A stretch of 64,000 bases of DNA from assembly GCA_011316305.1 (NCBI GenBank), contig SAUG01000154.1, positions 20,380 through 84,379 on the forward strand, written 5' to 3'. The position numbers and the translations under genes are program-made. Each line of letters starts with the position of its first letter. Position 1 is the stretch's first letter. Shown one piece after another: positions 50,218 through 62,469 of this stretch. This stretch comes from Rusavskia elegans. Its lineage: Eukaryota > Ascomycota > Lecanoromycetes > Teloschistales > Teloschistaceae. The notes beneath the pieces were generated by a model. That model did not search any database, was not told where the DNA came from, and saw only the letters and a program-made list of their open reading frames with translations.

Positions 50218-51030
50218 ATATAGATATTTAATTTAAATTAAAAAAGATATTCGATAAAATAATCTTTAGCTAGATATTTTTTTATATACTTATTACTTTT
50301 AATAGTTAAAAAAGTTTAAATTTATTTAAAAATTTATTATATTTTCTAAATCTAATTTCGGAATTGGTTTGATAAATTTCTTTTATATAAATAGTATAAA
50401 ATTAATATTCGAATGAAATAAATTAGAACTATTATTTTTAATATATTTTAATAAAACGCGCTATTTCTGAACGATAAAATTATTTTTCTTTTTTTTAAAA
50501 ACTTTAAAGTATTAAATAAAATGAACCTACTTTATTTATTAACGATAAAAATTTAACTCGCGAATAAATAAATTATTACGATATTTCTTTTAATAGAAAT
50601 ATAATAATTAAATCTTCGAATTTTTTTTTAAATATTTAGATATAGTATTTTCGATTTTAATACCAGATTTTACTTTTTTAAATACGAATCGCATCTTTAC
50701 GAAAGATTAATAAATATATTAATAATAAATATAAAACTTATTAATCGATTTAGAAATAAAAACATTTTATATTCTTTTAAGTTTTATATATTTTCTATAA
50801 ATAATAATATCTGAATATATTTTTTTTATTTTAAATAAATTAAATAAATAATAACTATAAAAAACTAGTATTATTTTTTTTAGAAACTATATATACTAGT
50901 AAAAATTTAAGTAAAAAACGGATTTATATATAATAAAAAATGAAAGAAGAAAAAAAATTAATAGAAAACGGAAAGATTTTATAGTTTGTAAATATAAAAC
51001 GTTAGATAAAAAGTATTATAGAGAGAATAA

Positions 51031-51434
51031 CATTATATTCACAACTCTATAGATATATTTATATTTATTAATTAGATATACGAATTAATAATTTAATCTT
51101 ATTAATATAGCTAGAGCCGCGGGACCGCATCGATTTGATAGATCGTTTTTATCGGATAGATAGGCTTTTTTACTATATAAATCGTTATATATTTTTATCA
51201 AATAGTTTCTTTCGTTAGTCGATAATATAATTACTAAATATATTTTTAGTTTTCATTTTATAATTTACTATATAACGAAAGCGTTTCGTAATATTATAAT
51301 TTTATTTTTATAGTTATACGGAACAAGTATTAATAATCTACGCTAGAATTCTCTTACTATATAATAGTTCGAACTACGCCTATAGCTATAGCTAGATTCG
51401 AATTTAACGTCGTCTGATATATAGAAACGTTATA
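51031..51434 (+). mobile_element. Right LTR of the element at 45702-51434
   Basis: Ends ATAGAAACGTTATA, followed by the ATTCG duplication. The GACTACGCCTATAGCTATAG and TAGATTCGAAT blocks match the family. Its left border is judged by comparison with 40536. Confidence 0.7.
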
Positions 51435-51439
51435 ATTCG

Positions 51440-51561
51440 TTTATATACGGGCGTAATTATAAAATAGCTAAATAGTTCGACTATTAAACGATTAAAAATA
51501 AACGGAAAGCTTTATATTCTAGTATTATTACGATAGATTGAAGTTATTATATATAAACTAA
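51440..51561. repeat. ~180-bp tandem repeat, unit continuing
   Basis: TTTATATACGGGCGTAATTA and TTACGATAGATTGAAGTTAT match the units at 45347 and 45531. It is cut off by the R4 insertion at 51562. Confidence 0.6.
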
Positions 51562-53010
51562 TTCCTTTCTAGAAAGCTTCTATCTGGAATTATATTGAAT
51601 TTTTATATATATATATATATATTTAACGTTATATACGGTGACGATTGTTATATTTTATATATAAAAAAGTTTTTACAACTAAAAGTATATTCGTCAGGTA
51701 AAATTTATAGCGCAGTTAATTACTTCTATTTAATTATTTCTTTCTTTATTCGCGATCACGAATCCTCCACTATATAAAATACGAATCCTCTACTATATAA
51801 ATATATCTTCGTTATTCGCAGTCCTCGGTCTACTAGTTCTTCGTCGACGTTATATATAATTATTAGCTTTTTAAATTTCTGCTATATCTACCTACTATAC
51901 TATAAAATATCTATCTATAGTCTTCGCCTCGGCATTATTTATTATATAACCTGTATCTATATATTCTACTAAGCTATTAAGATACTCTTTAACCCGTGTA
52001 GCTTTAAAAGGGTCGCTAGCTATAAGACAGTCGCTAGCTAGTACGCTAGCTACTACGGCTAGAAGCTTTACCCGGTCGATTAGATTAAAAGAAGATAAAG
52101 AGATCGGATAACACGTTTTAAAGGCGGTAAAAAAACTATTTATATCGAAGTTAGAATAGTTTACTCTAGCTACTATAAAGTAGTCAATATCCGCGCGGGT
52201 AGATATAGTTATTATAGATATAGATACTATCGTTTGGTTTAATTTATAGCTATAGCTATTACGGGAAAATATACGTACGTAAAAGGTTTTATATAACGTC
52301 TCTGTATATTAAAAGGCGTTACGCTTGAGCCTAGCTACAGCCGTAGGCGTAGTCCGAACTACTAGATAGTAAGGAAATTCTAGCGTAGATTATCGCGACT
52401 AATCCCGTATAGCCGTAAAGGTACGGTTGTAATAGTTTGTTATATTTTTATTATAAAAGTAGTTAAGAAAAGAATATAAAAAGATATTTAATAATTATAT
52501 TAATAACTAACGACAAAAGCTATTTAATAGGAATAAAGAAGCGATATATATAATAAAGATAGCCGATAGTACCGATAGGTAGCCGTCCCGCTAAAACCCT
52601 ATTAAGAGGGTCGGCTATAGCGGCTATAGGCGGCTATAGATAATTGGCTTCGTTTAGCCAGCTAATCTTTCAGAATATCTCTGTAATATCGTAGACGTAA
52701 TATTTTAATAAGTAATAGTATTTTTAAAGGGTATTATAGAACTTATATTACTAGTAAAAGAAAAAGAAAAAGCGATGACTGCGAGGTATATTTATCTATA
52801 AAGATTCGATATTAAGTTATTAGTAGAAGGATACGTTATATTACTAAATAAATTAAAATTTAAATTTTATAGAATTATTATTTACGTTAATAGAACTAGA
52901 ATATAAATTCTGTTACCGTATATTCGATACTGGTGTACTAACGCTTGATTTACTTACCGAACCACTGATTTATCGAATACCAAAACCAAAACAAATTAAC
53001 TAAATAAATA
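51562..53010 (-). mobile_element. R4 repeat copy 5, split by a solo LTR
   Basis: Begins TTCCTTTCTAGAAAGCTTCT, and its right end has an extended tail AACAAATTAACTAAATAAATA. ATATAAACTAA follows it and precedes it. The ORF on the minus strand keeps VASVLASD, LIASDPFKATRVKEYLNSLV and AEAKTIDRYF. An LTR sits at 52292-52702. The variable tail and 11-15-bp duplications suggest target-primed insertion. Confidence 0.75.
52292..52702 (-). mobile_element. Solo LTR inside R4, perfect 5-bp duplication
   Basis: Begins TATAACGTCTCTGTATATTA and ends GTAGACGTAATA. TTTTA flanks it (52287-52291 and 52703-52707). CGGCTATAG iterons are intact. It is lightly mutated (GCCGTAGGCGTAGTCCGAAC retained). Confidence 0.9.
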
Positions 53011-53230
53011 AATATAAACTAATAACCAAATAATCTAGATAGTTATTTATTAAATAATCAATATAAAATTAAAGATATTAGTTTAGATATAAACGTAACT
53101 ATATATAGGCGTAACTATAGAGCGGATGGATAGTTTAAATACTATATAATATAAAAATCATTTCCGGCTACTATTATATTATAAAACTTTTATAACAGCT
53201 AGAAATTAAAGTTTCGAAATCGATATATGA
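53011..53230. repeat. ~180-bp tandem repeat, last recognisable unit
   Basis: GGCGTAACTATAGAGCGGAT and ATAGTTTAAATACTATATAA match the earlier units at 45347-45560. Confidence 0.55.
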
Positions 53231-54589
53231 CTTTTTCTATATAAATAAATCTATAAAATGGAATGGAAAATAATATGATTTATTTATAAATTTAAATAGA
53301 ATTTATTTTCTTATTCTAATATATATCGCTATTCACGTAGAATATATTACTACTAAATAACTAGAATTTACATAGATTTCAAATAGTTTCTCAGAATGAA
53401 TAAACTAATTCCGATCGGATATAGTACTAAATTATAGTCTATTCGCTATATTAATTTTATAATAAAACTTTATTCCATATAATAAACTTTCTTCCAATAT
53501 TGTTTCATTATTTTATAATACTATTTAAAAAAGTCTGTCTTTATTAAATGAATAAATGGGACTAGATATATATATATATAAAATGTTAAAGAAGTTAATT
53601 ATATTTTATTAAAACTATTACATTTATTCTAGAAATTCTATATATATATATTTTTTTCATTTTTATTTTTTTCCAATATTCGAATATTATAATGTAATTA
53701 GTATATAAATAAACTAAACCTGGACGGATAGAGTATTATAGTAGTAAAAAAGCGCTATATTAGTACTATTTTAAAGTTATATCAATTATAGTATTTTTTT
53801 TTTCAAATATTATCGTTTTATTTTATAATAAAATTTAAAAAAATAAGATATTTATTAAATAAATAAATTAGATTAAATCTGAAGAGGTATTACGTTTTAA
53901 TGAATTCTATATTATATAATTTCTACTTAAACTGCTCTAATAATTCTATATACTATTACTTTTTTTCTTTTTCTTCTTTCGAGATTCTAATATTCGAAAA
54001 TATTTAATCTACTATTATATTGGGAAACTAGGTCAGATAAAATAAAACGTTATAGTATTTAATAGCGGTAAACTACTAGATAAATTTATTTTGATAATAT
54101 TTAATAATATAGTTATATTCTCTTTTCGAAATTCGAATATACGAAAAAATTTAATAATTAATTCTATATCGTTGGATTCAGTCCGATCGGACTATATACT
54201 ATTATATTTGCTAGCGTTAAATAGAACTTATTATATAGTATCTTTAATTTTTATAAATTAGTATCTAATATCGTCTTTTTTTTTTGAAATATTTTAATAA
54301 AAAAAATATATTTTTATTAAAAAATGAATTAGACAGACTGTATAGAGATAAATTATTATAATTTTCATTTATATTAAAATTTTACTATCAAAATCACCCT
54401 AATAACTCTATTTACCCAATTTTTTTTTTCTTTTCGAGCATTTAACGTTCGAGAATTTTTAACTCGCTATTATATTGATAGACGAAGCCCGATCGAGTAT
54501 AGCGCTAGAGCGTTCGATAGCGTTAGTCTAAAACGATAAAACGTACTATTTAGATTTTCTATATTAGTTTAATATTTCATTGGAATAGA
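53231..54589. repeat. Degenerate ~310-bp tandem repeat, AT-rich
   Basis: A landmark like CCGATCGGATATAGTACTA recurs at about 53412, 53716, 54030, 54190 and 54490, with steps near 310 bp and one short step. It is followed each time by a T-run and an AAT(A/G)AATTAGA-type segment, with TTCGAATATT-like sequence in between. Units differ a lot. No coding potential. Array and period are my reading by eye. Confidence 0.45.
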
Positions 54590-55020
54590 TTTCTATATTT
54601 TTCGGAACGGGATAGAGAAATTCTCGTCCCGAATCCGATCCGAACAGATTCGGGTCGGGTTCGGGTCGGATTATATAGATTTTAATCCGATCCGAATCGA
54701 AACGGATTAGATTCGAGTCGAAATTTATAAAAAGTAATAGTTTTTAGATTTATTTCTAGAAAATTAAATATAGGGGCTAATTTAGCGTATAAGATTTTTT
54801 AAATAATTTGAATTACATAAAAGCTATAAATTCTAATTAGTCTAATTTAGCGTCTCTACTATCGCGAGTCTTAATTAATTCGTTTTTTAAACGAGATAAA
54901 TCCGCGAAAATCTATTTATATTTTAATCCGTTTATGTTTCGACCCGTTTATATTCTAATCCGATTCGGATCGGATCAGAGATTCTAGAATCCGATCCGAT
55001 CCAATTCGTTTCGAGGTTCA
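54590..55020. repeat. 450-bp repeat, second copy
   Basis: Aligns with 47304-47765: TTTTCGGAACGGGATAGAGA at the left, GGGTCGGATTATATAGATTT, and the 16-bp units CCGTTTAT(A/G)TTTCGAC near 54920-54965. It keeps more CA and GG than the other copy, so RIP is lighter. Confidence 0.6.
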
Positions 55021-55144
55021 AATTACTAAAATTAGTTAGAATAGACATTTTCAAATATAGATTTACTGCGTGTAATATATAATATATCTCTAACAGATAA
55101 ATAAAATAGACGTCCATTTCAATTAATTATATTGGTTAGAAACT

Positions 55145-55552
55145 TGTAACGTCCCTGTGTATCAGAGGGCGTTACGCTCGAGCCTAGCTACAGCCGTAGA
55201 CGTAGTCCGAGCTACTAAATAGTAAGGGAATCCTAGCGTAGGTTATCGTAACTAATCCTATATAGCCGCAGAGGTACGGTTACGATATTACGAGGTATCT
55301 TCGTTATAAAGTAATTAAGAAGAGAATAGTAGAGATATATTTAATAATTATATTAACGACTAACGAGAGAAGCTATCTATAGGAGTAATAAGTAATATAT
55401 ATATTAAGAGTAGCCGTAAAGGCCGATAGTAGCCGTATACTAAGAGTCCTATTAAGGGCAGCGGCTATAGCGGCTATTGACGGCTATAGATAATTAGGCT
55501 CGCTTATCTAGCTAATCCTCCAGGGAACCTCTGTGGAGTCGTGGACGTAACA
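55145..55552 (-). mobile_element. Solo LTR, near-unmutated, perfect 5-bp duplication
   Basis: Begins TGTAACGTCCCTGTGTATCA and ends GTCGTGGACGTAACA, with the TG...CA termini intact. AAACT flanks it at 55140-55144 and 55553-55557. It keeps the most CA/TG of all LTR copies, so it is the best guide to the original LTR sequence. 408 bp. Confidence 0.95.
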
Positions 55553-55572
55553 AAACTATACGAGCGTAAAAC

Positions 55573-55714
55573 TAGATTGGCCGTCGGATCGAATTTCGAA
55601 TTCAAATTGGCTAATTCGACTCGATCCGAATCGGGTTAGACTAAAATATAATCCGATCCGACCGAGTTTCGAATTTTAAATTATAACCCGACCCGATCCG
55701 AACCGGCCAGTCTA
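55573..55714. mobile_element. hAT-like MITE, shortest copy, perfect 8-bp duplication
   Basis: Begins TAGATTGGCCGTCGGATCGA and ends CCGAACCGGCCAGTCTA. CGTAAAAC flanks it (55565-55572 and 55715-55722). At 142 bp it is almost only the two inverted ends, so it defines the minimal mobile unit of this family. Confidence 0.93.
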
Positions 55715-56299
55715 CGTAAAACTATTTACTATAGTAAATCGAAACCTTCTATACCGTAGTAATTAGAAAATAACTACGTCTAATATTAGTTTTTTCGAAA
55801 TATTACGTCTACGACTCTATAGAGGTTCTCTGGAAAGATTGGTTAAGCAAGCGAGCCTAATTATCTATAGCCGCCTATAGCCGATATAGCCGCCTTTTCT
55901 AACGGAACTTCTAGTAAATAGATATCTTTCGGTTTATATAGCTACTTTTACTATATATATTACTTATTACTCCTATAGATAGTTTCTTTTATTAGTTTTT
56001 AATATATTTATTAAATATATTTCTTCTATTCTCTTTTTAATTACTTTATAATAAAGATATCTTATAATATTATAACCGTATCTCTACGGCTATATAGAAT
56101 TAGTTATAATAACCTATACTAGGATATCTCTACTATATAGTAGCTCGGACTATATTAATAATTATAGTTAGACTTAAATATAATATCTTCTAATATATAG
56201 AAATATTATATTTTAATAATTTACTATATTAATTTTATTATCCTAATCTATAAATTAAAGCGATACTATTAAAGTAGTAATACTAAATATCTATAAAAG

Positions 56300-57001
56300 A
56301 AATAAAAATTTTTAAAACTAGAAATTATTTTAATAAATATCTATTTTATATTATATATAAACCAGTTTCCGAATAAAATAGTTAAAGTTCTATTTATAAT
56401 ACTATATCCAGAAAGAACTATATTTAATTAACTATAGCTTTAAATAGAAAATTATTTTAATAATCCGGAAGAATAAAAAAAAGATAAAATATTATAGATT
56501 TTCTATACCTTTAGTAATTTTATTATAGTTATAAAAGAAACCTTTAGAAATAATAATAAAGATAGGGTAATAGATAGAAAACTAATAATTCTAAGATAAT
56601 AGAAATTAGTAACTATCTATACTATTTAGTTTAGAATATTAGTTTATAAAATAGATTAGAAAGATTTAATTTTAAAATCTTACTTTTATAAAGGACTTTA
56701 AATAAAAGTTAAAAAAGTTATAATAGTAATTAAAGAACTAAATATACTAGTAGATATTATTAAATTTATAATAAAAATTAATAATAGATAATATAAAATA
56801 TATTTAGATAAATAGATAATTAATAAAATAGGACCTATTAAAAGAAAGCCTGGAGGAAACCTAATAGAACTCGATACTATTAAAATTAAAAGATTATAAA
56901 CTAGAGTTTATTATTTATATAAAAAGTCGGAATACTTTAAAAAAAATTATTTAACTAAAAAAGTAACCGAGATAACCGATCATTTTTTTAAAATAATAGA
57001 G
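56300..57001 (+). pseudogene. gag remnant with zinc knuckle
   Basis: Plus-strand frame about 56660-56998 stays readable: KSYFYKGL, VKKVIIVIKELNILVDIIKF, NKIGPIKRKPGGN, then the knuckle region YYLYKKSEYFKKNY. The spacing is that of CX2CX4HX4C with Cys turned to Tyr and His changed, as C-to-T and G-to-A mutation would do. Gag packages element RNA; this copy cannot. Stops are TAA/TAG. The frame continues after the SINE and the nested element. Confidence 0.75.
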
Positions 57002-57426
57002 GGCTTGGGTGGCGCAGCGGCAATACTGCGTGACCTGGAGGTCTATCGTATCTAATACTCCATCTCGAAATTAACGGACTTAATCTACGGGTCGGGGGTT
57101 CGAATCCCTCGAAGGTTAACCCTAATACTTAAATTTTTTCTATCGACCCTAGTCGATTTTTATAGAGTTTAAAATATAGAAAGACTAGATAGTAGATCGT
57201 CTCGGTCTAGCCCGATCGATCGAAGGAAATTAAATTAATTAAAGTTAAATAGATTACGGTTTCTCCCTAGATTTTAGTTCAAATCTAGCTTTTTCGGGAG
57301 TCTTTAATTCGAGTTTTCGGTAAAATACTTAAATACTAAATAATTACGTAATCTAATCGGTTTAACGCCTCTAGCGTTAGAATCGTAAAAGACTAAAATT
57401 AAAATCCGAATGATTAATCGCATATA
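57002..57426 (+). mobile_element. tRNA-derived SINE copy 5, full length
   Basis: Starts GGCTTGGGTGGCGCAGCGGC and has the B-box GGTTCGAATCCC at about 57097. AAAATAATAGAG flanks it perfectly (56990-57001 and 57427-57438). The uninterrupted target is visible in the nested copy, in reverse, near 59620. About 425 bp. Confidence 0.92.
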
Positions 57427-57531
57427 AAAATAATAGAGAAAATATCTAGAAAATATATAGCGAAAAGTTAGATAACCTACTATAATAGTAATTACCTTAT
57501 TTATCTATCGGGTAAAAAAGGAATAGGATAG

Positions 57532-60500
57532 TATAACGTTCCTATATATTAAAAGGCGTTGCGTTCGAATCTAGCTACAGCCGTGGACGTAATACGAGCT
57601 ACTAAATAGTAAAGGAATCCTAGCGTAGATTATTATAACTAATTCTATATAGCTATAGAGGTACGGTTATAATATTATAAAACGTTTTTATTATAAAATA
57701 ATTAAAAAGAGAATAGTAGAAATATATTTAATAATTATATTAATAACTAATAAAAGAAACTATTTATAGGAGTAATAAGCGATATATATAGTAAAAATAG
57801 CTATAAAAGCTAATAGATAGCTATCTACTAAAAATTCTATCTAGAAGAATAGCTATAGCGGCTATAGATAACTATAGATAATTAGGCTTATTTATTTAAC
57901 TAATCTTTTTAGGAAACCTCTATAGAATTATAGATATAATATAGCCCCTCCTATATTACTTTTTACCTAGCGTAAAAACCGTATATAAGATATAAAAAAA
58001 GGTTTTATCCTTTTTTTTTTCTTTTTTTTTCTTTTATTAATATCTTTATTATTTATTTTTAGAAAGAAAATTAACTAAAATCTTTTTATTATATTTAGTT
58101 AAAAGGAATTATAATATCTTTTTTTTTTTTTATATATATTTATAATCTTTTAAAAAAGTATAAAGTTAAAATTAGTAGTAATATTTATAATAAATATATT
58201 TAGGCTTAAAAGTCGTATAATTTTTAAATATCTAATACTATCTATATTTTAAAAATAAAAAAAAATAAACTTCGTTTTAATATTACGGGTATTTTTAATA
58301 AATATTCTAAAGCTTACTATTATATTAAATTTTTTTTTAATTTTAAAAAGGAAATTTATAATAAATATTTAGTCTAGAAATTAAATTTCTGTCGATTTTT
58401 TAGTAAATAAAAATATTTTATTATTTATTATCGCGTTTAAAATAAATATAAAAATAATTTTATTATTTAGAAATAATATATATTTTTTTAATTTAATAAA
58501 TTTAATAATCTACTTATATTCTATTCTTCTATTAGTTTTATACTAGCCGTATAAAACGTATCTATTAAATTAATTTCTGGTTTTAGTTTAGAAGATTTAA
58601 ACTAAATTTTAAAAGAATTTAATTTTTCTTAATCTATAGAAAATATAGAATTCTGAAAAAGATCTAATAAAAGGCTTTTTTATTACTTTTTTTATATATT
58701 TAGGTTATATATTTATATTATAAATTATTTCCGGTTTTTTTAATAATTTTATTAAATTTTATTCTTTAGCGACTATTTCGTCCTATAATAATAAAGATAG
58801 ATACTAATCGAAATCCTTATTTCTAGGTTAAATACTAAATATTAGGTCTAGTATTTCTTTTTTCTAATCTATTTAATTTAGTTTATAGTATTCGATTTTA
58901 TCTATAGCTTTAATTATACTTTAATATATTTTTTTAATATAGTTTATCTAAAGCTATTAAATTATTATATTTTTTAGTAAGTTATTATAGAAAGTAGTAA
59001 TATACCTTTTAAATTTTTATTTTCTAAATTTTTCTATCTTTTTTAAATTATTTATCTAAATCTTTAATCTCTTTATAGTTTATTATTAAACCTTTATTTA
59101 TTTTTTTATATAAAAGATTTTTATAGGTTAAAAAATATATTATTTATAGTTTTAATTTTTTACTAATAGTATTTTTTTCTATTAATTTTTTTAAAATCGA
59201 TTTTTTCTATTCGTTTCCTAAAATAATATAACTTTTTTAACTTTCGATTATAGTAAAATTTATTATTCCGATTAATCTATATTTTATTTTAATTTCGATA
59301 TTAAAGATTCTATTATCTTTTATTATTTATCTATTAAAATATACTTTAATTTTATTATAGAATCCCTTTATAATTTTATTCTTTTCTTTTCTATTTATAA
59401 AAGCTATTATTTATTAACCTCCGATTTTAATTTTAAATATTACTATAAGGGATTTTTCGGTTTTATATAATTTAAAATCGATTATTAGCTTTATTTCCTA
59501 CGCTTTATTTAGTTTTTTAGAATAGTATCCTATTCCCTTTTTATCCGATAGATAGATAGGGTAAATATTATTATAGTAGGCTAACTAGCTTTCCGCTATA
59601 TATTTATCGGATATTTTTTCTATTATTTTAAAAAAATATTCGATTATCTCGGTTATTTTTTTAGTTAGATAATTTTTTTTAAGGTATTCCGTCTTTCTAT
59701 AAAAATAATAAACTTTAGTTTCTAATCTTTTAATTTTAGTAGTATCGAACTTTTTTAGATTTCTTCTAGGCTTTTTTTTAGCGGGTTCTATTTTATTAAA
59801 TATTTATTTATCTAAATATATTTTATACTACCTAGTATCGATTCTTATTATAAATTCGATAAAATCTACTAATAGATCTAGTTCTTCGATTACTATTATA
59901 GTTTTTTTAACTTTTATCTAGAATCCTTTATAGAAATAGGCTTTTAGGGCCGAATTTTTCTAGTCTATTTTATAAACTAATATTCTAAACTAAATAGTAT
60001 AGATAGCTACTAATTTCTACTATTTAAAAACTATAAATTTTCTATCTATTATTTTTTCCTTATTATTATCTCCGAAGGTTTCTTTTATAGCTATAATAAA
60101 ATTACTAAAAGTATAGAAAATCTATAATATTTTATTTTTTTTCTATTTTTTTAGGTTATCGAAGTAATTTTCTAATTAAAGCTATATCTAATTAAAGGTA
60201 ACCTTTTCTAGATATAATATTATAAATAGAACTTTAACTATTTTATTTAGAAATTAGTTTATATATAATACGAAATAGATATTTATCTAAATAGTCTATA
60301 GTTTTAAAGATCTTTTATTTTCTTTATAAATATTTAATATTACTACTTTAATTGTATCGTTTTAATATATAGATCGGGATATTAAGACTAATATAGTAAA
60401 TTATTAAAATATAATGTCTCTATATATTAAAGGATATTATATTTAAATCTAGTTATAGCTATAGACGTAGTATAAACTATTAAATAATAAAAGAACTCTA

Positions 60501-60819
60501 GTATAAATTATTATAACTAATTCTATATAGCTATAGAAATACGGTTATAATATTATAAAATATTTTTATTATAAAGTAATTAAAAAGAAAATAGTAAAAA
60601 TATATTTAATAATTATATTAATAACTAATAAAAGAAACTGTTTATAGAAATAATAAGCGATATATATAATAAAAGTAGCTATAAAAACCGATAGATAGCT
60701 ATCTACTAAAAATTCTATCTAAAAAGACGACTATAACGGCTATAGGTAGCTATAGATAATTAGGCTCGCTTATCTGACTAATTCTTCCAGAAAACCTCTA
60801 TGGAATCGTGGACGTAATA
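57532..60819 (-). mobile_element. Gag-only LTR retrotransposon copy 3, nested in copy 4
   Basis: LTRs 57532-57941 and 60410-60819 (410 bp each), interior 2,468 bp. GATAG flanks it perfectly (57527-57531 and 60820-60824). The outer element's sequence joins across it, and the same region of the nested copy (near 59530, in reverse) shows the empty site. Orientation is opposite to the host element. RIP is heavy, including loss of the GCTCGAG block in the right LTR. Confidence 0.93.
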
Positions 60820-60829
60820 GATAGTACTC

Positions 60830-62469
60830 TAAAAAACTAAAAAAAGTACAAAAAACGAAGCGAATAATCGATTTTAAATTATATAAAATCGAAAAACCCT
60901 TTATAATAGCGCTTAAAATTAAAATCGGAAGTTAATAAATAATAGTACTTATAAATAGAAAGGAAGATAATAAAGTTATAAAAAAATTCTATAATAAAAT
61001 AAAAAAATATTTCTATAGATAAATAATAAATAATAATAGAATCTTTAATATCGAAGTTAAAATAAAATATAGACTAATTAGAATAATATATTTTATTATA
61101 ATCGAAAGTTAGAAAAGTTATATTATTTTAGGAAATAAATAAAAAGAATTAATTTTAAAAAAACTAATAGAAAAAAATACTATTAGTAAAAAAATAGAAC
61201 TATAAATAATATATCTTCTAGTTTATAAAAATCTTTTATATAAAAAAATAGATATTATTTCTTTAATAAATTACAATAATATTAAAGACTTAGATAAAAA
61301 ATCTAAAAAAGGCTAAAAAATTTAGAATATAAAAATCTAAAAGAAATACTACTATATTTTTTAGTAATTTATTAAAAAATATAATAAAAGTAAAAAAGTA
61401 ATCTAATAGTTTTAAATAAACTATATTAGAAAGATATATTAAAGCGTAGTTAAAACTATAGATAAAATCGAATACTATAAACTAAATTAAGTAGACTAGA
61501 ATAAAAAAATACTAAATCTAATATTTAGTATTTAATTTAGAAATAAAAATTTCGATTAGTATCTATTTTTATTATAATAAAACGAAATAGTTATTAAAAA
61601 GTAAAATTTAGTAAAACTATTAGAAGAATCGAAAATAATTTATAATATAGATATATAATCTAGAATATTTAAAACTAATAGTAAAAAAACCTTTTATTAA
61701 ACTTTTTTTAGAATCCTATATTTTCTACTAGTTAAAAAAAATTAAAATCTTTTAAAATTTAATCTAGATTACCTAAATTAAATTTAGATATTAATTTAAT
61801 AGACGTCTTTTACGCGGCTAGTATAAAACTAATAGAAAAGTAGAATATAACCGGACTATTAAATTTATTAAATCGGGATAGTATATTTTATTTCTAAATA
61901 ATAAAATTACTTTTATACTTATTTAAAATACGATAATAGGTAATAAAAAACTTTTATTTATTAAAAAGTCGGTAAAAATCTAATTTCTAAACTAAATATT
62001 TATTATAAATTTTCTTTTTAGAATTAAAAAAGGATTTAATATAATAGCGAATTTCGGAATAATTATTAAAAATATCTATAATATTAAAACGAAGTTTATT
62101 TTTTTTATTTTTAAAACGCTTCTTTACGAAGATTAGTAGAAAAAAAGAAATAAAAAAAATAATATATAGGTAGTATTAGAAATTAGAAAATTATATAATT
62201 TCTAAACCTAAGTATATTTACTATAGATATTACTATTAATTTTAATTTTTTATTCTTTTAAAAGATTATAGGTATATAAAAAATAAAGAAAAAATATTAT
62301 AATTTATTTTAACTAAATATTATAAAAAGATTTTAATTAATTTCCCTTTTAAAAATATATAATAAAGATATTAATAAAAAGAAAAAAAAAAAAAGGGAAA
62401 AGAAAAATATTATTTTTATATTCTATAGATAATTTTTATACTAAGTAAAAAGCGATATAGGAAGGGCTA
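60830..62469 (+). pseudogene. Retropepsin-like and C-terminal remnant of the outer element
   Basis: Plus-strand frames read ALKIKIG and VLVNR-like sequence where a retropepsin would have its D-S/T-G loop; the catalytic triplet is not preserved. Downstream, about 61790-62100 keeps DINLIDVFYAASIKLIEK and a later ELKKGFN-type stretch that recurs in copies 1-3. This second part matches no polymerase or integrase motif I know. Stops are of RIP type. Confidence 0.5.

Larger units (their letters stand above)
45702..51434 (+). mobile_element. Gag-only LTR element, subfamily B, nested insertions
   Basis: Left LTR 45702-47180 (split near its end by R4) and right LTR 51031-51434 are in the same orientation. 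ATTCG flanks the whole element perfectly (45697-45701 and 51435-51439), fixing its borders. The interior aligns with 56.2-57.0 and 60.8-62.4 kb. It contains gag and retropepsin-like remnants on the plus strand (about 48100-49100, for example KVKVRNY). Inserts are R4 at 46102, a 450-bp repeat at 47304, and SINEs at 48278 and 49792. No RT or integrase is seen. Confidence 0.82.

Noticed and set aside
51595..51777. 60-codon plus-strand frame
   Set aside because: It lies inside R4 on the strand opposite the conserved ORF and is absent from the other copies.
53231..54589. CRISPR-like or centromeric array
   Set aside because: Units are long, degenerate and lack spacers; fungi have no CRISPR, and there is no evidence for a centromere beyond AT content.
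54932..55117. 61-codon minus-strand frame
   Set aside because: It spans the 450-bp repeat border and the flank; the SDSRISDPIRIGLEY part is only the translated GATCGGATT repeats.
57002..57120. Functional tRNA gene
   Set aside because: A- and B-boxes are present, but they are too far apart, the ends do not form an acceptor stem, and the same head with a 300-bp body occurs five times with target duplications; it is a SINE.
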